From: an uncultured Rhodobacter sp.
GTDB lineage: Bacteria > Pseudomonadota > Alphaproteobacteria > Rhodobacterales > Rhodobacteraceae
DNA: 13,914 nucleotides
Assembly (NCBI GenBank): GCA_937901435.1
Contig: CALGTJ010000127.1
Span: 1 to 13,914, forward strand
Direction: 5' to 3'
Positions 1 to 7,790 of this stretch are shown here, in pieces. Below the pieces are notes generated by a model that saw only the letters and a program-made list of their open reading frames with translations, did no database searches and was not told the DNA's origin. The number at the start of each line of letters is the position of its first letter. Within the stretch, counting starts at the first letter, position 1. The position numbers were made by a program, and so were the translations under genes.

Positions 1-955
1 TGATCACAAGGGCGGCGAGCGTGTGGTCGAGGCGGCAGAGGTGATCCTGTCGGGTGGGGCCATTAACTCTCCGCAGGTGCTGATGTTGTCGGGGATTGGC
101 CCGGCGGATCATCTGGCGGCGCATGGGATCGAGGTAAAGGTGAATTTGCCCGGTGTCGGGCAGAACCTGCAAGAGCACGCGACGATCATTCTGCAATTCG
201 AAAGCCTCAAGCGATTTCCCATCCACAAGATCGACGCGCATTGGCGCAAGGCGGCGGTGGGCGCGCAATGGGTGTTCACGCGCAAGGGCATGGCGGCGTC
301 AAATATCTGGGAGGCCGGGGGGCTGATCCGGGGCAACGCCGATGTGGCCTATCCGAACCTGCAATACCATTTTGGCCCGGTGGGATTCGCCTATGAGGGC
401 AACAGGATTTCGGTGACGCAGGGGTTTTCGGTGCATGTGGACCTGTTGCGCCCGCGCGCGCGGGGCGAGATAAGGCTGGCCTCGGGTAATCCGCTGGACA
501 AGCCGTTGATGCAGTTCAACTTTCTCAGTGATCCCGCCGATTTGCAACAATTGATCGAGGGCGTGCATATGACCCGTTCTCTGGTCTCGCAGGGGGCGTT
601 TGACGGCTTGCGCGGGGCCGAATGGATGCCGGGGCCGCAGGTGCGCAGTGAGGCCGAAATCGCGGACTGGATCCGCGCCAACCTCGAGACCGATTTTCAT
701 CCCAGCGGATCGTGCCAGATGGGACATGGGGCCGAGGCCGTGGTGGATGACCAGATGCGGGTGCATGGGGTCGAGGGGCTGCGGGTCGTGGATGCTTCTG
801 TCATGCCGCGCGTGGTCAGTGGCAACCTGAACGCCCCGACCCAGATGATCGCGGCGCGGGCCGCGGATTACATTGCAGGGGTGCCGCAATTGCCAACAGA
901 ACGCCCGGCCTTTGCGTTCGAGGGCTCGTCCCACAGAGTGTCAGGGCAGGCTTGA
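1..955 (+). CDS. GMC-family FAD oxidoreductase (choline/alcohol dehydrogenase-like), 3' part
   Basis: The frame is open from base 2, so the gene begins upstream of the window. About 317 C-terminal residues are present out of the roughly 530-560 usual for the family; the FAD-binding GxGxxG N-terminus is missing. The stretch GGAINSPQVLMLSGIGP (about bases 53-103) is the second GMC signature, next to the flavin. The C-terminal domain carries the catalytic His in FHPSGSCQMG (codon 698-700) and, 44 residues later, the paired Asn in NLNAPTQM (codon 830-832). This is the same His/Asn spacing as in choline oxidase and BetA-type enzymes. Members oxidise primary alcohols such as choline or medium-chain alcohols with FAD. 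The substrate cannot be told from this part, and betA is possible but not shown. A short tail after DYIAGV ends at TGA 953-955. The next gene is convergent. Confidence 0.93.
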   Translation, partial: DHKGGERVVEAAEVILSGGAINSPQVLMLSGIGPADHLAAHGIEVKVNLPGVGQNLQEHATIILQFESLKRFPIHKIDAHWRKAAVGAQWVFTRKGMAASNIWEAGGLIRGNADVAYPNLQYHFGPVGFAYEGNRISVTQGFSVHVDLLRPRARGEIRLASGNPLDKPLMQFNFLSDPADLQQLIEGVHMTRSLVSQGAFDGLRGAEWMPGPQVRSEAEIADWIRANLETDFHPSGSCQMGHGAEAVVDDQMRVHGVEGLRVVDASVMPRVVSGNLNAPTQMIAARAADYIAGVPQLPTERPAFAFEGSSHRVSGQA

Positions 956-984
956 AACACCAAACACCCCGTTTCGCATATGAT

Positions 985-1019
985 CCAAGAACGGCCTATC
1001 TTGGACCTGTCAAACAGGT
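985..1019. terminator. Tandem hairpins in a convergent gap, possible bidirectional terminator
   Basis: Two adjacent inverted repeats lie between the convergent GMC oxidoreductase gene and the secreted-protein gene: CCAAGA (985-990) with TCTTGG (999-1004), and ACCTGT (1005-1010) with ACAGGT (1014-1019) around a CAA loop. AAGAAC (987-992) and GTTCTT (1018-1023) offer a competing longer pairing. The tract after the second stem on + is only moderately T-rich (TTCTTCC), so classic intrinsic termination is uncertain. The position between two converging 3' ends is the main support. Confidence 0.35.
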
Positions 1020-1033
1020 TCTTCCGAAACGCT

Positions 1034-2484
1034 TTAGTGCAGGATGATATCTGATGCGGTCCAACCATCCGGGGTCCGTGAAAACATGGCCGCCGTCGGC
1101 TGGCGGGCGAGTGTGAAGGGCGTACAGTAGACGGCGCTGAACAGCCCGTCGGTGCCTTGGCCATGTGCATCGCAATACAGGTTATAGTGAAAATTGCAGG
1201 AATATCCGCCGTTTACCTGTTGGCAGACCGGATTGAATACCTGATCTACGGACAGGCGCAAACTATACCCAAGACGGGTGGCGGCCTTGTCCGACCAGAC
1301 ACAGGCGTTGCCATCCGCGCGCATGGATATGGCGCCCAAAACGGAACCTGTCTCAAGAAAGGCCCTTAACGGATCGCATTTCTCGGCAATCAAGGCGCGG
1401 CGAAACGCCTTGGCCATTTCAAACCGGGTGGGGTCGCGAACACTGTCGGGTGCCTCGCCAAGGTGGCGCACGGTTGCCGATTGCCCGACCCGGGCAACCA
1501 CGTAGACCGCGCGCTGAACGTCAAAGCCAAGCACTGTCAAAAGCTGGCCTTTTTCTATGCCATCCGCCGTATTCTGTAGAAACAGCTTTGCGACCAGCAA
1601 GGTCAGTCGGTCGCGATCAGCGCCGGAAATCCTGTCGGGGTAATAGGTCAACCGCCGGGTGGATCGGTCAAGACCCTGCATTTGGCGGATGATGACTTGG
1701 GCAAAGATCGACAAGGCGGGTGCAAAGCCAAGGTCAGCGGATTTTGTCAAATAGTCGATGTTTGCATCGCGCAGGGGCTCGAACATCTCGATCGGGCCAA
1801 AGAGCGTCGTATCCACGGTCAGGGGCTTGAACCCGGTGGCGGCCAAATCCTCGGCAGAGCCATACCCCAACTCTTTTGCAAAAGCATCGGGTGACAGGCC
1901 AGTGGGCAGGCCGACCTCTTCGAAATAGGTGTCCACGGCCTTTTGCGTCAGTTTGAATGCCAAGGCGAAATAGTCTTCGCCCGTATCGCGCGCCACCAGA
2001 TCCTGTTCGACCTCTGGGCTTAAAACCAGATCACCGTCCCAGAATCGTTCCGACGGCAGGCCGGTCGGCACAATCTGGCTCTGATCCAGCAGCATTTTGA
2101 AATCTGTGACCGCAAGATCGGAACCGGGCCGATTGACGAGATAGTCCATTTTTGCAGACGCGATGGGTGTGCCACTGTAGCGGATAGTGACCTTGCTGGG
2201 CCCCCATTTTTTACATTCGCCCCGCACAGGTCCATCAGACGCTTCATGGGCGTGAAAAGCACCTCATCCCAATTTGGCCGTGTCGCCAGTGTCTTGGCGA
2301 TATAGGGCGACGCGACATCGACGTTGAAATGATCCCCGCGACAAGAGCGCCCGTCGATCCAGACGGTCACGCCATACCCAAAGTGCAGGTCATACCGGGT
2401 GTTCTGCCGGGTGTCCTGTGCGGTCGCGGGCATGGCGCAAATTACGCAAAACAGGGCTGACAGCAGAAAACTTTTTGAAACCAT
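1034..2484 (-). pseudogene. Secreted protein of unknown function with an internal frameshift
   Basis: Two overlapping minus-strand frames together make one protein of about 483 residues. The first starts at ATG 2484, preceded at 8 nt by a good ribosome site AAGGGTGG (2493-2500). It encodes a Sec signal peptide: a Lys near the start, a hydrophobic core FLLSALFCVICAM and a cleavage-like ATAQ. About 65 further residues follow before the frame is lost. The continuation, from about 2206 to TAG/TAA-side end 1034, lies one frame back. Joining them at the A6 run 2207-2212 gives a smooth reading, ...NVKKWGPSKVT.... The C-terminal third is Cys-rich (CVWSD, NPVCQQ, YSCNF, LYCDAHG, VYCT), which fits an exported disulfide-bonded domain. 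A stretch near NIDYLTKSADLGFAPALS vaguely resembles a Sel1-type repeat. I do not recognise the family. The break could be a true mutation, a sequencing error in the homopolymer, or programmed -1 frameshifting. Confidence 0.7.
2206..2212 (-). other. Frameshift site, slippery-type heptamer A_AAA_AAT
   Basis: On the minus strand the upstream frame reads GTA AAA AAT, giving A_AAA_AAT, a heptamer of the X_XXY_YYZ form. A -1 slip here, or one extra A in the run of six, moves reading into TGG GGG CCC AGC AAG and on through about 390 further residues. The upstream frame otherwise continues for about 60 residues of unlikely composition before a stop near 2020. The sequence alone does not separate a biological shift from an indel. 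Confidence 0.6.
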
Positions 2485-2778
2485 GTTTATAACCACCCTT
2501 AACACCGTTTTTATCCCTGTGCCCGAAGCAATAGACGAAAACCGACGTGGTTAAAACCGCAGAGCCACGTGGGGGATCTTGAAAAACCGCTTGGCAAAGG
2601 GCGGTTTATTCCCTACGGACGGACGTATGATCAAGACCGCACCCAACACCATTTGCTGTATTTCCTGCTGATTAACTTCACGCGGGCCGGTCTTTTCGTT
2701 TTTCTTCACAGCCGAAATTGCTTAAGCCCGCGTGGCACAGGCGCAGCGCTTGCCCCTTTGGGCCCATGAGGACGAAAC
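2485..2778. promoter_or_regulatory. 294-bp gene-free divergent region with inverted and direct repeats
   Basis: This region separates the minus-strand secreted-protein gene from cysS and should carry both promoters, though I found no convincing -35/-10 pair. It holds an inverted repeat ACGTGG (2545-2550) / CCACGT (2565-2570), and a perfect CCACGTGG palindrome at 2565-2572. A direct repeat AAAACCGC occurs at 2553-2560 and 2583-2590; its second copy pairs with GCGGTTT (2601-2607). An open frame at 2569-2769 (+) has no ribosome site or recognisable product and is not called as a gene. The 3' end carries the cysS ribosome site. Confidence 0.4.
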
Positions 2779-4155
2779 ATGACCGAGATCAGGCTTTATA
2801 GCACCGCCACCCGTTCCAAAGAGCGTTTCACGCCCTTGGACCCTGACAATGTACGCCTCTACGTCTGTGGCCCGACCGTCTATGACCGCGCCCATATCGG
2901 CAATGCGCGCCCGGTGCTGGTGTTTGACATGCTCTATCGCCTGCTGCGTCAGGTCTATGGGCCGGATCACGTGAATTACGTGCGCAATTTCACCGACGTG
3001 GATGACAAGATCAACGCCCGCGCCGCAGAGTCGGGCCGCTCGATCGGGGACATCACGGACGAGACGATCCAGTGGTATCTGGACGATATGGGCGCGCTGG
3101 GCGCGCTCGAATCTGACGCCATGCCGCGCGCCACGGATTTCATTCCGCAGATGGTGGCGATGATCCAAGACCTGATCGCCAAGGGGCACGCCTATGCCGC
3201 CGAGGGGCATGTGCTGTTCCGTGTGCGCAGCTATGACGGCTATGGCAAGCTGTCGGGCCGCTCTGTCGATGACATGATCGCAGGCGCGCGGGTCGAGGTC
3301 GCGCCCTATAAAGAAGATCCGCTGGATTTCGTGCTGTGGAAGCCGTCGACCCCTGATCTGCCGGGCTGGGACTCGCCTTGGGGCTATGGGCGTCCGGGTT
3401 GGCATATCGAATGCTCTGCCATGGCGTTCGAGTTGCTGGGTGAGACGTTTGACATCCACGGCGGCGGCAACGATCTGACCTTTCCGCACCATGAAAACGA
3501 AATCGCGCAATCCGCCTGTGCCCATCCCCATGGTGAATTTGCCAAGGTCTGGATGCACAACGAGATGCTACAGGTCGAGGGCAAGAAAATGTCCAAATCG
3601 CTGGGGAATTTCATTACAGTCAACGACTTGCTGACCCAAGGGGTGCCGGGCGAGGTGATCCGTTTTGTGTTCCTTTCGACCCATTATCGCAAGCCGATGG
3701 ACTGGACCAAAGACAAAGCCAAAAGTGCGCGTCGCACCCTGCGCAAATGGTACGGCGAGGTTGCCAATGCGGACCGCGGCGGCAAGGTCGACCCCGGCGT
3801 TGTGACCAGCCTTGCCAATGACCTCAACACCCATGACGCGCTGCTGAAACTGCACGAGTTGTCCACGAGGGGCGACACGGCCACCCTACGCGCCTCGATG
3901 CGGTTCATGGGGTTGATGGGGCGCGCTGTTCCGGGGTGGGTTGCAGACTCGCCCGTGGACGAGGACACAACTGCGCTGATCAAAAGCCTGCTGCTGGCCC
4001 GGTCCGAGGCGCGCGCCAACCGGGATTTCGCCCGCGCCGATGCGCTGCGCGACGGGTTTGTTGCGGCGGGGGTTATCGTCATGGACAACGCCGAGGGCAG
4101 CACATGGGATCTGGCGCCCGATTTTGATGTGACCAAACTGGAGGCGTTGAAATGA
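2779..4155 (+). CDS. cysS: Cysteinyl-tRNA synthetase
   Basis: Class I aminoacyl-tRNA synthetase that charges tRNA-Cys with cysteine in the cytoplasm. The product is 458 residues, the normal length for bacterial CysRS (about 460). The class I motifs are present: HIGN at 39-42 and KMSKS at 270-274. All four expected zinc ligands can be placed by their spacing: Cys30 in YVCGPTVYD, Cys212 in WHIECSAM, and His237 and Glu241 in [11 protein letters not shown]. The anticodon-binding/DALR-like helical C-terminus follows to about 458. The start ATG has a clear ribosome site GAGGA (2768-2772) at 6 nt. It is first in an apparent operon, with 27 bp to the citramalate synthase gene. No sign of degeneration is seen. 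Confidence 0.98.
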   Translation: MTEIRLYSTATRSKERFTPLDPDNVRLYVCGPTVYDRAHIGNARPVLVFDMLYRLLRQVYGPDHVNYVRNFTDVDDKINARAAESGRSIGDITDETIQWYLDDMGALGALESDAMPRATDFIPQMVAMIQDLIAKGHAYAAEGHVLFRVRSYDGYGKLSGRSVDDMIAGARVEVAPYKEDPLDFVLWKPSTPDLPGWDSPWGYGRPGWHIECSAMAFELLGETFDIHGGGNDLTFPHHENEIAQSACAHPHGEFAKVWMHNEMLQVEGKKMSKSLGNFITVNDLLTQGVPGEVIRFVFLSTHYRKPMDWTKDKAKSARRTLRKWYGEVANADRGGKVDPGVVTSLANDLNTHDALLKLHELSTRGDTATLRASMRFMGLMGRAVPGWVADSPVDEDTTALIKSLLLARSEARANRDFARADALRDGFVAAGVIVMDNAEGSTWDLAPDFDVTKLEALK

Positions 4156-4182
4156 GGCTGAACGACAGCGAAGGGCATCGGG

Positions 4183-5805
4183 ATGGCTAAGGAACGGCTT
4201 TCTCTTTTTGACACCACCCTGCGCGACGGGCAGCAGACCCATGGCGTGCAGTTTTCCACGCCTGACAAGCACCTGATTGCCCGGACGCTGGACGACCTTG
4301 GTCTTGATTATATCGAGGGCGGGTGGCCGGGGGCGAACCCGACCGACAACGCCTTTTTCGCCGAGGCCCCCAAGACCCGCGCGACCTTTACCGCCTTTGG
4401 GATGACCAAGCGGGCGGGACGCAGTGCGGCGAATGACGATGTGCTGGCGGCGGTGCTGAACGCCAATACGCCTGCGGTCTGTCTAGTTGGCAAGACCCAT
4501 GATTTCCACGTGGAAACGGCGCTGGGCATCACTTTGCCCGAGAACCTTGAAAATATCGCCGCCTCTGTCGCGCATCTGGTCGCGCAGGGCCGCGAGGCGC
4601 TGTTTGATGCTGAACATTTCTTTGACGGGTACAAGGCGAATCCGGCCTATGCGCTGGACTGCCTGATGGCCGCCTACAAAGCCGGCGCGCGCTGGGTTGT
4701 GCTGTGCGATACCAACGGCGGCACCCTGCCTGCCGAGGTGGGCGAGATCACACGCGCGGTCATCAAACATGGCATCCCCAGCGATCATCTGGCGATCCAC
4801 ACCCATGACGATACGGGTAATGCGGTGGCCAATACGCTGGCGGCCGTCGACGCGGGCGCGCGCCAAATTCAAGGCACGCTCAATGGGTTGGGCGAGCGCT
4901 GCGGCAATGCCAATCTGGTCACACTGATCCCGACGCTGCTGCTGAAAGAACCCTATGCCAGCCGTTTCGAAACCGGCGTCAGCCTGGAAAACCTCGCCAC
5001 GCTGACCCGCGCCTCCCGTCTGCTGGACGATATCCTGAACCGCGTGCCCAATAAATCTGCGCCTTACGTGGGGGCCAGCGCCTTTGCGCATAAGGCGGGG
5101 CTGCACGCCAGTGCCATTCTCAAAGACCCGTCAACCTACGAACATATCGATCCTGCGATTGTGGGCAATGCCCGCATCATCCCTATGTCCAACCAAGCGG
5201 GCCAGTCCAACCTGCGCGAACGGTTGGCCGATATGGGGCTGGCGGTCGATAAGGGCGATCCCAGGCTGGCCGAGATCCTCGACGAGGTGAAAGCGCGCGA
5301 AGAGCAGGGCTATAGCTATGACGTCGCGCAAGCCTCGTTTGAGTTGTTGGCGCGTAAGGTCGTGGGCCAAATGCCGAATTTCTTTGAGGTCAAGCGGTAC
5401 AAGGTCACCGTCGAGCGGCGAAAGAACAAATACGACAAGATGATCAGCCTGTCCGAAGCCGTCGTTGTGGTCAAAGTCGGTGGCGAGAAAAAGCTGTCGG
5501 TCAGCGAAAGCCTTGATGGGACCGGATCGGATCGCGGCCCGGTCAATGCGCTTAGCAAAGCGCTGGCCAAGGATCTTGGCCCCTATCAGGCGATGGCCGA
5601 TGACGTGCGGCTGGTGGATTTCAAGGTGCGCATCACTCAGGGCGGGACAGAGGCCGTCACCCGCGTCATCATCGACAGCGAGGACAGCGCTGGGCGTCGG
5701 TGGTCGACAGTTGGCGTCAGTCCGAATATCGTTGACGCCAGTTTCGAGGCGCTTTTGGATGCGATCAACTGGAAATTGATACGGGATCAGGCACAAACCG
5801 CATGA
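4183..5805 (+). CDS. cimA: (R)-citramalate synthase, DRE-TIM metallolyase family
   Basis: Condenses acetyl-CoA with pyruvate to (R)-citramalate, the first step of threonine-independent isoleucine synthesis. It is 540 residues, matching the TIGR00977-type citramalate synthase architecture: an N-terminal TIM barrel with DTTLRDGQQ at 10-18, a metal-binding HTH (His206, His208) in IHTHDDTGNA, and GERCGNAN at 237-244. A LeuA-type C-terminal regulatory/dimer domain ends with WSTVGVSPNIVDASFEALL. Asp15, His206, His208 and Asn242 are the expected divalent-metal ligands. Q17 replaces the Glu of the LeuA motif DTTLRDGEQ, and the barrel reads GGWPGANPTD, as in this subfamily rather than true isopropylmalate synthase. 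Homocitrate or isopropylmalate synthase are less likely alternatives. It ends in an ATGA overlap with the methyltransferase, so translation is probably coupled. Confidence 0.92.
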   Translation: MAKERLSLFDTTLRDGQQTHGVQFSTPDKHLIARTLDDLGLDYIEGGWPGANPTDNAFFAEAPKTRATFTAFGMTKRAGRSAANDDVLAAVLNANTPAVCLVGKTHDFHVETALGITLPENLENIAASVAHLVAQGREALFDAEHFFDGYKANPAYALDCLMAAYKAGARWVVLCDTNGGTLPAEVGEITRAVIKHGIPSDHLAIHTHDDTGNAVANTLAAVDAGARQIQGTLNGLGERCGNANLVTLIPTLLLKEPYASRFETGVSLENLATLTRASRLLDDILNRVPNKSAPYVGASAFAHKAGLHASAILKDPSTYEHIDPAIVGNARIIPMSNQAGQSNLRERLADMGLAVDKGDPRLAEILDEVKAREEQGYSYDVAQASFELLARKVVGQMPNFFEVKRYKVTVERRKNKYDKMISLSEAVVVVKVGGEKKLSVSESLDGTGSDRGPVNALSKALAKDLGPYQAMADDVRLVDFKVRITQGGTEAVTRVIIDSEDSAGRRWSTVGVSPNIVDASFEALLDAINWKLIRDQAQTA

Positions 5806-6509
5806 GTGACGCATTCTATACCCTCTACCAAGGGCTGGACCGCGAAGGCCCCGGAGAGCCTGCCGATGTGGCCTGGGCGGCCAATGTGCTGGACCTCAAG
5901 CGAGATGCGCGCATTTGCGATGCGGGCTGTGGCTCTGGCGCGGATGTTGCGGCCTTGCTGGCAGCCGCCCCAGAGGGGCACGTGACGGCGATCGACAACC
6001 ACCGCCCCTTTATCGACGAACTGCTGGTGCGCATGTTGGGCGAGCCGCGCGTGATGGCCTACAAGGGCAATATGGCCAAGCTCAAGGGGCCCTATGACCT
6101 CATCTGGTCGGCGGGGGCGATGTATTTCCTTGGGGTCAAAAAAGGCCTGACCGTTTGGCGGCCTGCCTTGTCAAAAGAGGGGGCGGTCGCCTTTACAGAG
6201 CCTTGTTTTTTCACCGATACCCCGTCAGAGGCCGCGCGGGTGTTCTGGGAAGGCTACGAGACGGTATCTGCCGAAGGGATTGCCGGGCAGGTGCGGGACG
6301 CAGATTTTGAGACCCTCGCAACGCGGCGGATTTCGGATGTGGCGTGGGAGGCCTATTATACGCCGCTGGAGGCGCGGATCGCGCTGTTGCGCCCCACGGC
6401 GGACGAGGCGTTGACGGCGGTTCTGGACGCGGCTACCGCCGAGATTGCCACGTGGCGTGCGGTGAAATCCGAGACCGGATATCTTTTGTCGGTGGTGCGC
6501 CCCATATGA
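5802..6509 (+). CDS. Class I SAM-dependent methyltransferase, substrate unknown
   Basis: A 235-residue cytoplasmic protein with a Rossmann-type SAM-binding fold. Motif I is ICDAGCGSG (Asp40 to Gly46), followed by the acidic end of the second strand in VTAIDNHRPF; a motif IV-like strand appears in YDLIWSAGAMYFLG. The layout resembles the small-molecule methyltransferases of the Methyltransf_25/11 type. The C-terminal half has an all-helical region and YYTPLEARIALLRP. ATG 5802 overlaps the citramalate synthase stop by 4 bp, so its expression is tied to that gene. No substrate can be assigned from sequence. Its neighbours (tRNA charging, isoleucine synthesis, complex I assembly-type protein) do not form a single pathway and give little guidance. 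Confidence 0.9.
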   Translation: MSDAFYTLYQGLDREGPGEPADVAWAANVLDLKRDARICDAGCGSGADVAALLAAAPEGHVTAIDNHRPFIDELLVRMLGEPRVMAYKGNMAKLKGPYDLIWSAGAMYFLGVKKGLTVWRPALSKEGAVAFTEPCFFTDTPSEAARVFWEGYETVSAEGIAGQVRDADFETLATRRISDVAWEAYYTPLEARIALLRPTADEALTAVLDAATAEIATWRAVKSETGYLLSVVRPI

Positions 6510-6540
6510 GATCGGGTGTGAGATCCTTTGAGGCGCCGGC

Positions 6541-7287
6541 ATGAGCGTTGCCGCCTGCGCAGCTCTCGTCCAGCGCGCCGATCCGGATCGGTTCCTTGCG
6601 ACGATGGCGGCCCCGGTGGCCGCGCGCTCTGTCCTGTTTCCGATCTATGCCTTCAACGTCGAGGTCGCGCGCGCGCCATGGGTGACCCAAGAGGCGATGA
6701 TTGCCGAAATGCGCCTGCAATGGTGGCGCGATGCGCTGGACGAGATTGCGCAGGGCAAACCCGTGCGCGCCCATGAGGTGACTGTGCCGCTGTCTGTGGT
6801 TCTGGACAAAGACGGCGCCGATCTGCTGGATCGTCTGGTGCAGGCGCGGCGCTGGGACGTCTACAAGGATCCCTTTGAGGACGCAGGTCATTTCTCTGAA
6901 TATCTGGACGCCACTGCGGGGCATCTGGCATGGGCCGCAGCGCGGGCCTTGGGATGTGACGCGGGCGAGCAGGCGGTGCGGGACGCCGCGTGGGCCTCTG
7001 GTCTGGCGAACTGGTTTCTGGCCATCCCAGAGCTTGAGGCCCGAGGCCGGGTGCCCTTGGTCGATGGGCGCGCCGAGGCGGTGCGGGATCTGGCAACCGA
7101 GGGGCTGGCGCGTCTGGCGCGGGCGCGCGCGCCACAGCTGGCCGAACCGGCGCTTTTGGCAACATGGCGGGCAAAGGCGCTGCTGACACAGGCAAAGCGC
7201 GATCCCGATCGGGTCGGGGCAGGCGCGCTGGGCCAATCCGAATTTTCGCGAAAATTCACGTTGCTCTGGCGCAGCCTGACCCGCTGA
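6541..7287 (+). CDS. Squalene/phytoene synthase-like protein, NDUFAF6-type
   Basis: A 248-residue protein of the trans-isoprenyl diphosphate synthase (squalene/phytoene) fold. The first aspartate-rich motif of true synthases is missing: the equivalent region reads AFNVEVAR (37-44), followed by MRLQWWRDALDEI (57-69). This matches the NDUFAF6/C8orf38 pattern known from the mitochondrial complex I assembly factor, as I recall that family. A second family element, YLDATAGHLAWAAARALG (about 120-137), is also kept. It is therefore probably non-catalytic and involved in respiratory complex I biogenesis rather than carotenoid or hopanoid synthesis, though that is inference. The ribosome site GAGG (6530-6533) is 7 nt from ATG. 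It follows the methyltransferase by 31 bp. The C-terminus SEFSRKFTLLWRSLTR is partly encoded by an 18-bp palindrome (7240-7257). Confidence 0.85.
   Translation: MSVAACAALVQRADPDRFLATMAAPVAARSVLFPIYAFNVEVARAPWVTQEAMIAEMRLQWWRDALDEIAQGKPVRAHEVTVPLSVVLDKDGADLLDRLVQARRWDVYKDPFEDAGHFSEYLDATAGHLAWAAARALGCDAGEQAVRDAAWASGLANWFLAIPELEARGRVPLVDGRAEAVRDLATEGLARLARARAPQLAEPALLATWRAKALLTQAKRDPDRVGAGALGQSEFSRKFTLLWRSLTR
7236..7258. repeat. AT-rich palindromic element, copy 1 (inside the synthase-like gene)
   Basis: A perfect 18-bp palindrome GAATTTTCGCGAAAATTC (7240-7257), much richer in A+T than the surrounding GC-rich gene. Flanked by ATCC on the left and A on the right, it shares this context with a second copy near cobB: the 13 bases ATCCGAATTTTCG are identical in both, as is AAAATTCA at the other end. 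It sits within the last 20 codons of the NDUFAF6-like gene and is read through in frame. It could be a dispersed palindromic element, a regulator site or an RNA hairpin. Confidence 0.65.
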
Positions 7288-7328
7288 TCTCTCTGGCGTC
7301 GCACCGCACATACGCCACTGAACAGACC

Positions 7329-7357
7329 ATGACAGACACCTATGCATAGGGTATGGT
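7329..7357 (+). promoter_or_regulatory. Candidate sigma70-type promoter for the VOC gene
   Basis: The -35-like ATGACA (7329-7334, 5 of 6 to TTGACA) lies 17 bp before the -10-like TATGGT (7352-7357, 4 of 6 to TATAAT). A start of transcription near 7364 would give a short leader of about 25 nt holding the ribosome site AAGGA (7376-7380) before ATG 7389. This would separate the VOC gene from the cysS-cimA unit. It is based on sequence match only. Confidence 0.4.
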
Positions 7358-7388
7358 CCTGACGGAAACTTGAAAAAGGATCGGTCCC

Positions 7389-7760
7389 ATGGCGGTCGCC
7401 TCACTCACCTCTCAGATCACTCTGGCTCTCAATGTACGTGACCGCCATGCAAGTGCGAAATGGTTCGAAGAGATGTTCGGTTTTTGCCTGCTCTTTCACG
7501 CCGACGATGTAGGCTGGAGCGAAATGACGACCCTGACCGAGGGGGTCACGCTTGGGCTGGCCGGGGGCGACGGGCCTGCCTCTGGCGATGCATTGATCAT
7601 CTTTGGAACGGCTGATCTGGACCGGGCGCGCACAGAGCTGGAGGCCGCCGGGGTCCATTTCAAGGGCGAAACGATGGAGGTTGACGGCATGGTCAAACTC
7701 GCCACCTTTCTGGACCCGGACAAGAACGAGATCATGCTGGCGCAGGATCTGACGGTCTAG
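7389..7760 (+). CDS. VOC-fold (glyoxalase/bleomycin resistance/dioxygenase) protein
   Basis: A 123-residue single-domain protein with the vicinal-oxygen-chelate beta-alpha-beta-beta-beta pattern twice. The first half is SQITLALNVRDRHASAKWFEEMFGF. The second is DALIIFGTADLDRARTELEAAGVHF, ending in the family-typical ATFLDPDKNEIMLAQ. The Glu in DKNEIML is the usual C-terminal metal ligand, but the N-terminal strand ITLALNV lacks an obvious His ligand, so metal dependence is uncertain. Possible roles are small-molecule isomerase, dioxygenase or binding protein; the sequence does not decide. A ribosome site AAGGA lies 8 nt upstream. The gene is 101 bp after the synthase-like gene and converges on the MFS transporter gene with 22 bp between stops. 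Confidence 0.85.
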   Translation: MAVASLTSQITLALNVRDRHASAKWFEEMFGFCLLFHADDVGWSEMTTLTEGVTLGLAGGDGPASGDALIIFGTADLDRARTELEAAGVHFKGETMEVDGMVKLATFLDPDKNEIMLAQDLTV

Positions 7761-7778
7761 TCCGCCGCAGGGGATTGG

Positions 7779-7790
7779 CCGCCTAGGCGG
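7779..7790. terminator. GC palindrome at the convergent VOC/MFS junction
   Basis: CCGCCTAGGCGG is a perfect 12-bp palindrome lying between two converging genes. It contains the MFS stop codon (TAG at 7785-7783 on the minus strand). An alternative pairing joins CCGCC (7762-7766) to GGCGG (7786-7790). Neither strand has a following T-run, so any termination role is weakly supported. Confidence 0.25.

Noticed and set aside
2569..2769. Small 66-residue open frame upstream of cysS
   Set aside because: It starts at GTG without a ribosome site, runs through repeat sequences and shows no recognisable protein features.
3684..4268. Long open minus-strand frames opposite cysS and cimA
   Set aside because: They mirror the codon pattern of the real genes, have no ribosome site and give no recognisable domain.
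6541..7287. A catalytic phytoene or squalene synthase
   Set aside because: The aspartate-rich substrate/metal motif is replaced by AFNVEVAR, and no carotenoid or hopanoid genes are adjacent.
7329..7349. Six-codon mini-frame ATG ACA GAC ACC TAT GCA TAG as a leader peptide
   Set aside because: No ribosome site or attenuator structure follows, and the bases are better explained by the candidate promoter.
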